Source: Enoplolaimus lenunculus
Lineage: Eukaryota > Nematoda > Enoplea > Enoplida > Thoracostomopsidae
Direction: 5' to 3'
Length of the DNA stretch: 64,000 bases
Assembly: GCA_030248215.1 (NCBI GenBank)
Contig: JASANG010004004.1
Span: 62,001-126,000 of the forward strand
Positions 1-11,770 of the stretch are shown here, piece by piece. The position numbers and the translations under genes are program-made. Position 1 is the first letter of the stretch, and the number at the start of each line of letters is the position of its first letter. Under the pieces are notes generated by a model. It worked only from the letters and a program-made list of their open reading frames with translations. It made no database searches and was not told where the DNA came from.

Positions 1-240
1 TTGATTAATGAGGTTTACCTTACCCTGTGTTTTACGGTAAACAGCTGACGCCACATTTCAGAATGTCTTTACTTTATGGGTGACTACCCTGTTTTTTACG
101 GTAAACAGCTGACACAGAGAACAGGTGTCTTGGGTGACTACCCTGTTTTGACGGTAAACAGATGACACAGAGAACAGGTGTCTTGGATGACTACCCTGTT
201 TTTATGGTAAACAGCTGACACCAGAATACAGCTGTGTGAG
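1..240. repeat. Minisatellite, unit about 53 bp
   Basis: Direct repeats starting with TGACTACCCTG begin near 81, 135 and 188, giving a period of 53-54 bp, with a diverged unit before them. Each unit contains CTGTTTTTTACGGTAAACAG, an imperfect palindrome, followed by CTGACACAGAGAACAGGTGT. Seen directly; no gene recognised. Confidence 0.85.
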
Positions 241-480
241 GCAGATGACCTGACTAATGGGTTTACCAGGTGGTTAATATGTTTTGATTAATAGGTTTAC
301 CAGGTGATTAATAGGCTTACCAGGTGGTTTACCAGGTCATTAATAGGTTTACCAGGTGGTTTCCCTAACGTGATTAATACGTATACTAGGTGATTAATAG
401 GTTTACAAGGTGGTTTACCAGGTCATTAATAGGTTTATCTAACGTGATTAATAGGTGTACCAGGTGATTAATGGATTTCT
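241..480. repeat. Minisatellite, unit about 20-25 bp
   Basis: About ten diverged copies of GATTAATAGGTTTACCAGGT follow directly on the 53-bp array. Units vary in length and are partly permuted (GGTTTACCAGGTCATTAATA). The two arrays share the motif GGTTTACC, so one may derive from the other. Confidence 0.85.
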
Positions 481-624
481 GTCAGCCCCTCTGGGAGGGG
501 GGATAAAACCGCCATTTTAAATCTACTAATGAGTGGGTACCGTTTTTCCTCGGGAATCTAATAAAGTAAGCCTGAACTTCAGACAAATTTATTGCTTAGT
601 CTCAGGTATACTATGACCCTAACT

Positions 625-1063
625 TACTGTAGTGACCCGAATAAGAGGGGGTGGAGTAATAAGAGGGGGTCGCCATTTTGAGTCCCAATAAATAGGAGTC
701 CGTATTTCTAATAAAAGTCCGTAAGCGAACAGAGTCCCTAAACCCTTATTAGAGCCCATAAATGTCAATTATCCCTAATTGTAGCATATAAATGTCTAGA
801 GGACCAAATATACTTGAGTTCGAAACTTTAAAGCTTACTTAAGTTTTAAAAGTAACATTCCAAAGTAACCTTGCGTTATCGCTCAAGCCTTTGATGCAAG
901 GCAAAACGTTTAATTCAACAGATAGTTGCAAAACCGGATATATATCAGTAAAGATATGTGGCGGAGGGCTGGTTGAAAATAAATAACAGACCGTAACCGA
1001 ATAACAAGGGGGGTTACAGAGGCCAAAAAATATCAGTCCCCCCTTATTCGGGTCACTACAGTA
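625..1063. mobile_element. TA-flanked MITE (CTGTAGTGACCC family), copy 1
   Basis: Inverted ends TACTGTAGTGACCCGAATAA and TTATTCGGGTCACTACAGTA face each other 439 bp apart. The outermost TA is the likely duplicated target, as in Tc1/mariner-type elements. No transposase frame fits inside, so it is non-autonomous. It lies in the intron just upstream of the FBXL-like exon. Subterminal blocks shared with the other copies include GAGTCCGTAAGCG and CCGGATATATATCAGTA. Confidence 0.85.
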
Positions 1064-1178
1064 GTTGTAGCCTTATCCTTTAAGGCTGAGGTTTTGGCTT
1101 AGTTTTAGGAATTTGCCTTTACTACTGTTACTCCCCTCAGGGTAACATCGGCCCAAGAAATACATGTTCCATTTTTAG

Positions 1179-1429
1179 GGTGTTGGAATGTTACTGATAT
1201 TGGCGTGATTGAAATTGCGAAACATCTTCGGCGGTTACATACATTACATTTAGCAATGTGTTGGCGCATTACAGATGCAGCGTTGTTCGCGCTTGCTCAA
1301 TATTCGTCGCATACGCTTGAATATTTCAGTTCACAAGGTTTGCATCAAGTATCTGATCAAGCGAGGCAGCACTTGAAAATCTGTTGTGATAAACGAATTA
1401 AATCAACACAGTTTCATTGGTTCACATGA
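1179..1429 (+). CDS. FBXL-like LRR protein, terminal exon (partial gene)
   Basis: The exon follows the acceptor CCATTTTTAG and ends at TGA 1427-1429. It encodes about 82 residues, with codon phase 2 at the splice (two bases complete the first codon). It holds cysteine-type leucine-rich repeats: CWNVTDIGVIEIAKHL, CWRITDAALFALAQYS and a last, weaker LHQVSDQARQHLKICC, followed by a short tail ending in HWFT. This is the C-end-of-C, VTD/ITD, aL..La pattern of F-box/LRR (FBXL) and AMN1-like proteins. In FBXL proteins the LRR solenoid binds substrates for SCF ubiquitin ligases. The F-box and earlier repeats would lie left of the window, so the exact member cannot be named. A conserved frame with a good acceptor argues for a live gene. 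It converges on the receptor gene 570 bp away. Confidence 0.72.
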
Positions 1430-1997
1430 GCTTTTTAAGCAATTTGCATTTAAAACTTGTTTATTTTTTGTCTGTTTTCTATCGAATTTAGAACATCTTT
1501 CAAACGCTTGTTTAAATTCAGGTTCAGAGTCATGCCTAAGCTTAAGCATCGAGATTTCGTGCAGGACCAACTCTATTATATGAGCCTCGAAAACAATATT
1601 CAAAATTTTTATTGCAGTGATAAGGTACACTGTGTAAATCGATAGTAAATTTAACAGACACGGAAACTGATATTAAAATATATGAGCCTGCGGCATGTTT
1701 TATTTTTCTTTCCACACAATTGAGGCGCGAAATTCTTCATTTCCATATGTGATTTTAAAACTAATTAGCAAAAAAAGCTGATGCACACTAATATTTTACG
1801 ATTTTGAATGAAATTCGTCATGTTTATTTTATCGGTCCCTTCTCTTTATTCGGGTCACTACAGTAAGCACTTAAATAGTTTTAAAGCAGATCCAAAATTT
1901 TTCCAGGGAGCTGAGCCCTTTATTTCCTCTCTGACTAATGGGGCTGAATATAAACCGCTAAAATTTATTTAATTTAATAGAGAATTAAGTATATAAT
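1430..1997. other. Convergent 3' spacer with solo MITE end
   Basis: This lies between the stop codons of the FBXL-like gene (+) and the amine receptor (-). At 1846-1864 there is one lone right end of the TA-flanked MITE family (TTATTCGGGTCACTACAGTA) with no partner nearby, a remnant of a deleted copy. No other feature is recognised apart from the receptor polyadenylation signal. Confidence 0.6.
1964..1969 (-). promoter_or_regulatory. Candidate polyadenylation signal of the amine receptor
   Basis: TTTATT on the plus strand reads AATAAA on the minus strand, about 30 nt past the receptor stop codon. It is the nearest canonical hexamer. AATAAA is common by chance in DNA this AT-rich. Confidence 0.4.
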
Positions 1998-2704
1998 CTA
2001 CGACAGTCTAGACTGATCGCCATTTAGTGCTGTTGGTCCACGTCGAACTGATGCAGCACTACGTTGCCCACGCAACGTTGGAACGTCTACATTATGCATT
2101 GCCATCATTGCGCACCGATTTGCAAGTATGCTTACGCTTGACTGTTCCGGCTTCAAACAACTACACTGTATCAGCCGCTTAAACGAATTTCGAAACGTTT
2201 TGTTAAATGTTGTATAAATTACCGGATTAACAATACTTGACACGTATCCCAACCATAAAAATGCAGACGCAACTTGTGCAGGTAAAGAATTGTAACATTG
2301 AGTGCCGCAAAATGCAAGCGTAAGATTGGTAACAAAAAACGGTGACCAACACATGAAAAAACTCAAAAATACAATGCCTAGTACTTTGGTCGCTTTGGCT
2401 TCCCGAGTGACACTCGCTGCGTTGCCGCGTCTGGACGCAAAATAGTGGACAGTTGCGGCGCGTTTCATTATTTCTTTCATTGACGGCGCTTTGAGGCGAC
2501 GTCGTATTATTACTGATATCATTCGTTTGTGATGTTTGTATACGCTTCCTGTATCTTCATCGTCTGCAGCTGTTTCTGATTGAGCATCGGTTGGTTTTTC
2601 AGCAGAATCACTTGTCGCTGTTGCAACAATGCTGTTGTCGATGATACTTTTTAAGTTGTCATTATTTTCTAATTTGTCACAATGTTCAATAGTGTTGTTG
2701 TTGC

Positions 2705-2774
<70 letters not shown>

Positions 2775-3556
2775 ATTAGTATTATTATTAGTAGTAGTAT
2801 TAGTATTATTATTGATGGTTGGGTTGTTGTTTATAACATTTGTACCGCCAGTGTTGGTTTTGTCAGCGACGCTAGCAGCATCGCATACGTAGAGTACTGT
2901 ATCATCGTAGTTGCCAATCTCATCACATTTATCCATATCAGTGTTAGCATGCACTTTATACGAACTAGCTTTAGTAATACTGTTGCCTTCACTGGTTTCT
3001 TCAGTATGTCCAGAATGTTTTCCGTTGTTTGTTGTGTTCGCGACGTCTACCACAACTACACGTGTTGTATTTGAGCATTTATCTGCGCAGTGCAATTCGA
3101 AATCAACGTTTACCACTCCTGCAATACTGCTATATTCTTCGACTGCACACTGTCTCGAAAGCTTCGGTCTTTCAGCGTCTGATCTTGGTGACAAACGTTT
3201 TTCCAGTTTGTTTTTACTGAATAGTTTTGGTGTCACCGGCGGTAAGGTGCGCAAGTTTTCATTGATTTTCTGTGATGGACAACATGCGTCAATGGTCTGT
3301 TGTTGTCTAAGTGCACCAAAAGAACGATCACTTGACCTGCGAGTTTGTGCTGATTTCTGTTTTCCAGGCTTTGTTTTATAATTGTTGTTTGTGTTTTGAT
3401 TTCTGTACGCCCGAACAGCTGTTTCGTTTGAACGCTGATTGCTTACTCCCAGTTTATCGATGATTGCTTTTGGCGCGGTTGATTTTGTTCGTCGGATTAG
3501 CATCGTTGCACGCCGTATACCACTAGTCCTGCTATTATTATTATTATTATTATTGT

Positions 3557-3604
<48 letters not shown>

Positions 3605-3606
3605 AG

Positions 3607-3664
<58 letters not shown>

Positions 3665-4636
3665 CTTCCTTTTGCAATTTTCTTCGATCTGCAGTTGTTG
3701 CAGCGCACTGTTTCTGTTTTAGCGTGTGCTTGCGCGGATTTGAGCGTGGCTTTGACGGCGACGGTTTACTAGCCATCGCCGCCATAATTGCGTTATTGAC
3801 TGCGGCGACTCCAAACAACGGTTGTGTTTCAGAATCCTGTGAAACACCGTTTGACGATGCGCCTCCATAGCTGCTTTGTTCTTGCGAGCAAGCGGTTGCG
3901 ACATGACGGCGTTTGCTTGGCGTTGCCGTTGTTGATGATATTGGTCTAGTTCCTCCTGGTGTCGCAGCGGCAGAAAAATGTGTTACTTGCATCGAATCGT
4001 ATTTACGTCCGACAGCAATTCGTCCAGTCTCGTCAGCGCTAGTTCGACCAGTCCGCAGTTGGAGGTTTCCAGTTGAACTTCGTGTCACCCTTGGTACTTG
4101 GAGATCAGATGTTAGTTTGCGTTTAGTTTGATCTTTATGCCGTTTTCTTCGATGGCGACGTAAGTGTTGCTGATTAGCGCCTTTAGAAAATGGTACTGCA
4201 GTACCTGATGGCACAGCGGCCGCAGCAGCAGCGTCTTGACACATTTTCAGTTGATTTCGTAGTGTTGATACTGTGCGAACATAAGTTACAACCATAATAC
4301 CGCTAGGAACGATAAATATTACCACTGACCCAAACACTTGAAACATTGCCGTCCACAGGTTTGGAGTTGGCGCACAAATGCAACTGGCAAAGATAGATGT
4401 TGGACTTGCTAGGCCAATGATCATTATTGGGCAAGTGACTAGGCTTGTGACAAACCAAATTAGCGTTATTTTTAGTACTACTTGTCGTTTTGTTTTGTCT
4501 CGCGATCTAAATGGTTGCGTAATTCCACGGTAACGATCCAACGATATTACTGACATATGAACGATAGAAACTGAGCATAAGAATACGTCAAGGGACGTGT
4601 GAGCAATGCACAGAGCGAATCCAGATACCCAAATAC
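1998..4636 (-). CDS. Amine (5-HT2-like) GPCR, exon 2: TM3 to C-terminus
   Basis: Second coding exon, residues 105-983 of the joined protein. The acceptor ACATAATTTCAG precedes it, and codon phase 1 matches exon 1. Class A landmarks by joined numbering: disulfide Cys114; Asp121 (position 3.32, which binds the amine in monoamine receptors); ISLDRY with DRY at 138-140; Trp165 in TM4; Pro215 and Tyr223 in TM5; FFMCWSPFF in TM6 with Trp868; NPVIYTTFNKTF at 908-919 ending TM7. TM6-TM7 reads like 5-HT2 receptors (KATKVLGIVF, then WLGYVSSIVNP). Position 5.46 is Ile211, not Ser/Ala. The third cytoplasmic loop runs from about 228 to 850, several times the usual length. It contains poly-Ala 240-245 and two poly-Asn tracts, near 430-468 and 705-748, and is rich in Ser, Thr, Lys and Arg. 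The tail is 69 residues with Cys pairs suitable for palmitoylation. The aminergic class is firm; serotonin as ligand is inferred. Confidence 0.9.
2707..2783 (-). repeat. ATT/AAT microsatellite inside the receptor CDS
   Basis: An almost pure (TTA)n run on the plus strand encodes asparagine by AAT on the minus strand. It forms the second poly-Asn tract of the receptor loop. Codon choice differs from the first tract, which uses AAC. Confidence 0.9.
3529..3661 (-). repeat. GTT/AAC microsatellite inside the receptor CDS
   Basis: A long (GTT)n run on the plus strand encodes asparagine by AAC, interrupted once by a Tyr codon. A short ATT block adds AAT codons at its C-terminal end. It forms the first poly-Asn tract of the third cytoplasmic loop. 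The reading frame stays open on both sides. Confidence 0.9.
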
Positions 4637-5524
4637 CTGAAATTATGTTCAAATTTCCTACAACTTTAACGCTGATCCTTTTTCTGCCGAAAATAAAAAA
4701 AGACCAACACAATTGCAAACAGTGTCCGTACAATAAATACACAATATACATTATTATATTACACGTAAACAGAGTACTAAGTCTACACAAGATATGAGAA
4801 CGCACTCGGGTTGGAGCGTGTCAATCTTTGATAATCCAGCCGAAACTCTAGTAGTTCGATTTCTAGCTTGAAAACAAATGTGAGATGTAATAAAAATAAC
4901 CATATGCCGGATAGAGGAATGTTTTTGTCATAGACGTACATACCGAGGGTGTGGACACAACCCACATCCTAAAACGAATGGCTCACACTTTCGTTTTAAT
5001 TACTGCTGTAAAATTCTGATTTAAAACAATGAATTCGCGAACAACAAAAATTTGATATACAACTCTTGCGGATGTAACTAAAATGGACTGTCTTTAATAT
5101 TAACACAGATACACTAATTTCACAATTCACTTTGTTTTCGATAGTGCAATCACAATTCCGTACAAAAAATAGCAAATTGCATTCTACTGTCACAAAAAAT
5201 GAATTTTGGGAATGTAAAATTGAAAATTCATATCATGACTATGATAATGTGACATCAGTCTTTTCGCTTGTATGTTTACCTTATTTCTTCACTGTTTCGT
5301 TCGCCAGACGATAAACCCTTCTGAAACGGCTAGATTCATGTAACTATTTCAGTATTATAAATGATTTGCGATTTGTTCACACATATAGTAATGTAAAATT
5401 TTTGACTAGTTTTATTGTTTCGGTCAAGCAGTGTTTCGGGGCAATACCATCTAGGGGGTCATCGGTCAACCTCGGATCTTTCCCGCCGAGAAATCTGGAT
5501 GCGTCATTGTGTGTCAACACTTAC
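4637..5524 (-). other. Receptor intron (888 bp)
   Basis: It begins GTAAGTGTTGAC and ends ACATAATTTCAG on the minus strand. It interrupts the first extracellular loop between TM2 and TM3, after the first base of a Gly codon. Joining the exons gives ELYNG-IWVSGFALC, the same loop length as vertebrate 5-HT2 receptors. No repeat or second gene is recognised inside it. Confidence 0.85.
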
Positions 5525-5837
5525 CGTTATAAAGCTCAGTGACAATGCTTAACGGCATGACCACCGTTGATACCATTAAATCGGACACAGCCATTGAAAA
5601 CAAAAAGTAATTGGTAACGTTTTGAAGCCGCCGTTCAAGGATAATTGCGACGCATACAAACGCGTTGCCAACAGTTCCAAGTATAACTAAGGTAAACAAT
5701 AGCAACGCTGAATAATTCGGATGAACGATGTGCAAACTGCAATTTGAAGCTGCAGTTGCAGTTTTTGAAATGTTTTTGCATTCGTATGTTATGGCACTTA
5801 AAGTGTTTGAACCGACTTGTATTTCACCAGCTGACAT
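5525..5837 (-). CDS. Amine (5-HT2-like) GPCR, exon 1: N-terminus to TM2
   Basis: First coding exon: 104 residues plus one base, ending at a strong GTAAGT donor. The N-terminus carries three Asn-X-Ser/Thr sequons (NIS 22, NCS 32, NYS 41) and no signal peptide, as is usual for amine receptors. TM1 spans about 43-67 with the GN motif (Asn58). The first cytoplasmic loop and TM2 read LERRLQNVTNYFLFSMAVSD with Asp86 at position 2.50, followed by VVMPLS. The LERRLQN.TNYF run matches the LEKKLQNATNYF run of 5-HT2 receptors from memory. Met 1 is the only upstream ATG fitting this architecture; the 5' UTR was not resolved. Exons 1 and 2 together encode 983 residues. Confidence 0.9.
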
Positions 5838-6560
5838 TACGTGTGAGCAGCTTTACGCGTCCACATACAAAACTGACCACAAGATTAAATTAAGGACCGT
5901 ATATTTAGTAAATCTATTCCGTTGTACCTGCTATAAGCAATTACATTGCATACGTTATATTTTGTTGAGCTGGTTGCCTGTGTGGCAACTCAGTTTTGCA
6001 ACGCTGAAAAACATGAATTATTCTATAAAAACAAGCAAGATCTTTGCCTGTAGACAGAGGGAGGTCTTTTAGGGCTCAGCCCCCAGTAGAAAAATGATGC
6101 CCCCTAAAACAATGTTTAGTCCAGCCTGTATAAGCTTGATATTTCAACTGCATACACCTCCCGAAAATGTGTTAGCCCCCTTAATAGTAGGTTTAGCTTG
6201 CTACGGATGTGCATGACTGCTTTCACACGTGCTCGTGTTATCTGGTGCCTCGTGCGCTTAGTTTTTAATTCAAACCATATTCTGCAATTCTCTATAATAT
6301 GAATACATGACCAACTTCTTTTCACCAGCAATGTTACGTTGCCAACCATTCAAACCTGATATCAGCCATAAAAATTTGAAGCACAATTATTGCCAACTTT
6401 CAATGACAGAAGTGTGTATGTTCTGCGCGGCTGGTATCACTCCGCCTAAATTGCGGGCCATGTTAATGATAAGTGCTGCCTGCCAAAACTAGCCTAAGCC
6501 TCCAGGCATTAAATTTCCAGTCTCCCTATGTCTCAGTTGGCATGCCCGTATACCTATGAC
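5838..6560. other. Upstream flank of the receptor gene, no gene seen
   Basis: This holds the presumed promoter and 5' UTR of the receptor (minus strand). A stretch at 6061-6120 (GGGCTCAGCCCCC and GCCCCCTAAAAC) looks like the GC-rich end of an old repeat. No clear TATA box or coding exon was recognised. Confidence 0.4.
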
Positions 6561-6881
6561 AGGGATGGCAGTCTCGGTCTCGGTATGTCTCGGTATTTGG
6601 CATTGTCTGTCTCGGTGTCGGTCTCGCTTTTTTGAGTCTCGGTGGTTTGGAACCGGGACCAGAAAACGAGCTGATATCCTGAAAAACACAAAAAACTGTG
6701 AGAAATGCAAAAACCTGTAAAAACAAAGCTGCTAAAAAGCATTAGTCCATTTTGAAAATTTTAATTTTTTTCGGTGATGACCAAAAATTGACCGAGACCG
6801 AGACATTTCTTGGCCGGTGTCGGTAGTCAGGTCTCGGTCTCTGTTTTCGAGTCGGTCTCGATTTTTAACCGAGACATAATA
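6561..6881. mobile_element. hAT-like MITE with GTCTCG simple-repeat interior
   Basis: It starts AGGGATGGCAGTCTCGG and ends CCGAGACATAATA. The flanks CCTATGAC (6553-6560) and CCTATCAT (6882-6889) match at 6 of 8 bases, consistent with an aged 8-bp target duplication. Both halves consist of repeated GTCTCG/CGAGAC units in inverted orientation. No coding capacity. Confidence 0.6.
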
Positions 6882-9800
6882 CCTATCATGGGCTTTAATT
6901 TTCATCTGATTAAAACGAATCTCTAAATACTACTTAGCCCATCTTGTCATAAAATAAGTTTTCGCTACACGGTATTAGCATCGCCTAGCAAGGCTTGCAA
7001 AATTTCCGCAGTGCAACATTTATTCTCCTACCTGACCTAATATGAATTTACCTGGTTTAGGCTCGATAAAAGTTGTAGCATACCTTAATCACAAGTGATT
7101 TACAGCTAAGCTGTTATTTATGACTAATGAAGTAAACAGCATTGTCATGTTAAACTTTTTCTAATTATTAACAGCCTACGATACATTATACTCGTTCGTA
7201 CATCTAAACTTAGCTCTATATACAGATCCCAGCAGCGTCATAATATAAGAAAAAAGAACCAAAACAAGGAAATGATGAAAATACGCATATATACAGAAAT
7301 AAAAAGCCAATTCCCGGTCTTCCGAAGGAACAAGCAATTGAACGATTAAGTAAATACCACAAATAAGTTAGCTGAAAATGTTTGAATTGCCACACATTTT
7401 TAACCAAAACTTCGAGTATTGCTGGCGTCATCGGTACAAATACTTAGAAGTTATTTAAAGATGAGAATGAGATCTATTTCAACATCTATAGCCAGGAAAC
7501 CGGGCGTTCTACTATATATATTTTAAAAATCGATTAAATTCAATTATACATTTTTATGTACTATGCAAAGTAAACGTGGCACACACTACAACAATAAGTA
7601 TAGAACCTGCCATTTCGGTATCACTGACATAGTAAATCAAAAAACATGCCAAACAGCCGAATTCGTAATTAGATAACTTCTATCTTTGCTTATGAACAAT
7701 GAATTTACTAGTGTTTTTTGAGTGCACCGACGTTTTTATTTATCTTCTGCCTTATAGTATCAGTGTGACAAGATAAACCGACTGAAAGCTTTTTCCATAA
7801 AATTATGGTCAACAGGGGCGCCAACATTAGAAACGGAACAAAAGTAGGAAATGAGAAAATGTGCAACTTTCAATTCTCAGCTAGCAATGACTATATAAGC
7901 GTGTTGTTTGTAGCAAAAAATTTGCACAGTTGTAACCTCTGCGAATGGATCGGTAAGGACATATACCGCGCCTACCACAGTAGTGCGGGTTAATAGAATA
8001 GGGGCACGCAGAGATCAGGGTGAACAACAGGAAGGCTGGGTAAGTAAACTCCAAGGGCCTTTGAAATTGGTATGAAAAGCCATTGCAATGAGCATGGTAG
8101 TGCTAGCCAAAAGTATATTAGCCTAGGTTGCTTTATAACACACTCTAAAACATAACATACAAGTATACGAAAGTTTTTTACTTGCTTTTAAAAAAGTTTG
8201 CATAGTGTGCTGGGTTGTTCGTGGTCATAGATTTTAGCCCTTTTAGACTAACTTTTCCGCTTTGTATTCTTGGAACCAGTTGCAACAGAACAATAAACTT
8301 GATCATTTATGCGATTTTAACAACATTTTAAAACATTGAATAAGTTCAGTAGCGTTTTATCCGACTGCTCTTTCTTCTTGTTGATTGTTTGAAATTTAAC
8401 AATAGAAAGCTGAGAGAACAACGGTTATCCGTATTTTTAGTAGGACACTAGAAATCTTACCATTAATAAGTAAAGACGTAATAATGACGGAAACCGAAAA
8501 ATATCTTTTTTTCAGTCCATTTGGAATATATATTTGCAACATGCTGTGCGTTTTATGTGTTACTCCTAAAACTAACCTGAGTGGAGTGTTTGTTGTAAAG
8601 AAGTATTAAGCTAGCGTTTTATCGAGAATTTTCGCCTACGCATAAGCCAGTGAGAGGGAAAGTGTCTATACAAGAGGCAAAACAAATATTGTTATTTGGC
8701 GTCTTTCAATTTTCACTTTGAACAATTAACAAAACACTTGATGTTTCAATCGAGCCAGATTAAGGCATCCGCAATGTTTAATTATGTTAATTCTTGGTCG
8801 AGTCCAGTACAAAACTCCGGTTTTGGAGTGCTTTTAAGAAAACCGCTGTACTATATTCAAAGTTTCTACAAATTCCTGTAAAGCTTTCGCTTTGAATTCA
8901 ATCAGTAAAATTTTAAAATTCTTACTCTTGCAATTGTGTTTTGAATCACCGTGACTGGAGTATAGATTGCATTATGAACCTATTGCGCGATGAGAAGGTT
9001 GATTAAATGGAGGCCAGAAGACAAGCATGTAATAGTTACTTTGCGATATAAAGCATGACTAGTTCCTATGCGCTTAACCCTGCCTTGCAGTATGTAAAAA
9101 GCTTGTCATTTTATCGTCTTAAAGCAATTTAGCCAAAAAGTAAAAATAACACCTTATTATTCTGTTCTATGTAATATTTTGCACCGTCTAGGAATCGGTT
9201 TTCCGACCACGGACCGACCGACCAGTAATCGCTTATCATAAAAATGGTTAAAAACATTGTGACGTCATCAATTTAATAATCTTAATATTGCGAGCGAGAA
9301 GCCAACCATATTTATTGCATTGAAAAAAATGTATTCAATAGATTCCTATTCTTAAACTTTTAGCTAAAATCTCAAATGTTGCATAATGTTCAATGGACAA
9401 TGTAAAGATTGAATCACTCGTTGCAACTACTTTGGTTGTAGCTGTATTCTAGACAGCTACTGTGTTCAGATAAAGCGTTTCAGACGATCTGGGTTAAATT
9501 GCCTTTTAGCAAAATATATATAGTGAAATCTTTCACTGGTTTATATAAATATTTCTTGGCAATATTAACGAAATAACAATGTAAACGGATTACTTAGAAC
9601 ATCTCAGATTTCCTGACCGATCAATGAGAATTTTGAAAAGTAAAAATTGTACGGCTAGGTTCAACATAGATGATAGGTTTATGTTTTGTTTGTTAGCCCA
9701 AACGGGTCGAGATGATACCTGAAACATTACTGTACTTAAATAAATTTACTAGGCTAGCGCCCCCCACCATAAACCCCTGCTGGACCGTAACCAGGATGGG

Positions 9801-11350
9801 GGCAGCCGCCCCCAAGCCCCTGCACTAAGCGATTCTTACATTATAAGCGCCAAAACACAGCTATATACTTTATTAGAAATTTTAGCTGTCCCAGTAAGAG
9901 GTGGACAGTTGTGACCTGAAACCCACTGGCTATGCTCCTGTTTATTGTGTATAAACGAAGTTTTACGTAAATGCAGGCGTGTTTGATGGCAGGTTTGCAT
10001 ATGCTGCACCCCTAGTTGTTTTCCACGGGCAGCGGGACGCCCATAGCGTAACATGGGCCAATATTTTGATTATTACACATTTTATCGGTTTAATTGCATA
10101 AAGGAGTGTAATCAACAATATTTTGCATAAATGTGGCATATAAAATAATTTGGAAACTATGCGGTAAATGGGGTTCTGTAAATCGTATGGAATACAAATG
10201 GATTTGTTCTCAGTTCACATATAATTCACAAAGGAGTCGTTTCTTGTTGAATTACTGAGCCTAAACCGATTGAAATACCTTCTAGAAACATAACAAACGG
10301 TAATATATATCATTATAAAAATATTTGATAATTTTTGCAATTTGTATACTTATTGGCTGGCCGGTGGCCAAGGCCGGCCGTGCACAACACTAGTTCAAAA
10401 CTGACCGATGCTGTCAATAAATAGGTCATTTGTGCCAAAGCAATCTAATTACGAAATTCTGTTGACAAAAAAACAAAATATTCTTCAAAGTAGGGCATTA
10501 ATCTTATTGATCTTATGACCCTGAGGGAAACATTTAACGATGATATTAATTGTGCTAATGTCCATTTTCAGAACGATTTGCATAGTTAGTATGCAACTTT
10601 TTAAGTATTGGCAAATATGTGCAAAACAAACTATTATAGACTGACATTAGATTTTTAGCAAAATACTTATTCTATGATTTCTCAAAATGTCCTTAAAGGA
10701 CCCTATCGGAGCGCGTGTGCCACTGTTTATGCGACAAAATGACAATTTTTACGATCAAAACATTGAGTATCATAGCAAATAGTAGAAAACTTAGGGATGC
10801 GGGAATGATTTTTTACAGAGATACCAAATAGGTACGCGGCAGCTAAGCCAAACACCAAGGGGCTAATATTGTTTTGCTTTTGGGCCAGTCTAGTAAGGAA
10901 TATTAATGTTTCAAATTTCAGCGCAAAGCTTTTAAGCTTAGAAGTCCTTAGGGGTCTCGGCGACTAGCCTGTGTTTTGTTATGGTTGCCGACTGATACCC
11001 CTGTGCCCGCGTGCCTAAAAAATTAACAGCGTCAATAGATGGGTTTCAAAGCGATGATTTCACGAACTAAAATTTGTATAGGGATACTGTTTAGAAATTA
11101 TTGATCAATTTTCGTATTTTAGATGTTTGATGTGAAAATAAAATGGATATCTCAAACACGCCGATAGAAATATCTGTATGCATATAAAAATCTGTAAATT
11201 TCTTTGCATAGTAATTGATGAGCAAGAAAAGTTCCCCAGCAGGCGTTTGTAGATATATGTTCGTTATGTGGCATGTTTAAAACACAACGCAAAGTTTGCC
11301 ACGCTATATATAATAATTCGCTGGAGCCACTAAGCACAACTTATTCACGA
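6882..11350. other. Long non-coding stretch, no gene recognised
   Basis: AT-rich sequence without a conserved reading frame that I can name. A GC-rich block at 9758-9830 (GCGCCCCCCACC, then GGGGGCAGCCGCCCCC) resembles the end of a degraded repeat. Short open frames here look random. Confidence 0.4.
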
Positions 11351-11354
11351 AAAA

Positions 11355-11770
11355 TATATTCATTGACCAAAATTGGTCGGATTTTGAACATTTTTTGCAC
11401 TTTTAAGCTTTTTATGCCCTCACATCATCATTCCTCTTCCACACTGTAATTTCCTTTTGTGGATAGTTATATTCTTTGACATCCCGAAATTTTTGCCCAA
11501 AAGTTGTACATTATATACACCATTCGACGCAGCATGCGATGCTGAGTCGAGCAGTGCTAAAAATTTTATCATGAAATTCACTGGTTTCGAGCAGTGGTCA
11601 AATTACTGATTTGGCGCAACTCAAAATGGTTCGCTGAGCTGCCAAATCACTTTTCGACCATAACTCTTTAGTCCGTTTCCTAATCGCAAAAAATTTAACA
11701 ATATTCGACTCAGATGAGCAGGCTACATCAATAGATATGTTTTCCAAAATACAAAAGTGTGCCACTCTAT
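11355..11770. repeat. Diverged relative of the long-TIR hairpin element at 29167
   Basis: The left part has GGTCGGATTTTGAACATTTTTTGCAC, compare GGTCGGATTTTGGAAATTTTTTGCAT at 29250. A motif GCCCAAAAGTTGTACATTATATACACC, the TGATTTGGCGC centre and ATTCGACTCAGATGAGC are also shared in order. The copy is much degraded. Confidence 0.5.

Noticed and set aside
2682-3074. Plus-strand poly-Ile and poly-Leu frames opposite the receptor
   Set aside because: They are translations of the opposite strand of the Asn codon repeats and have no other support.
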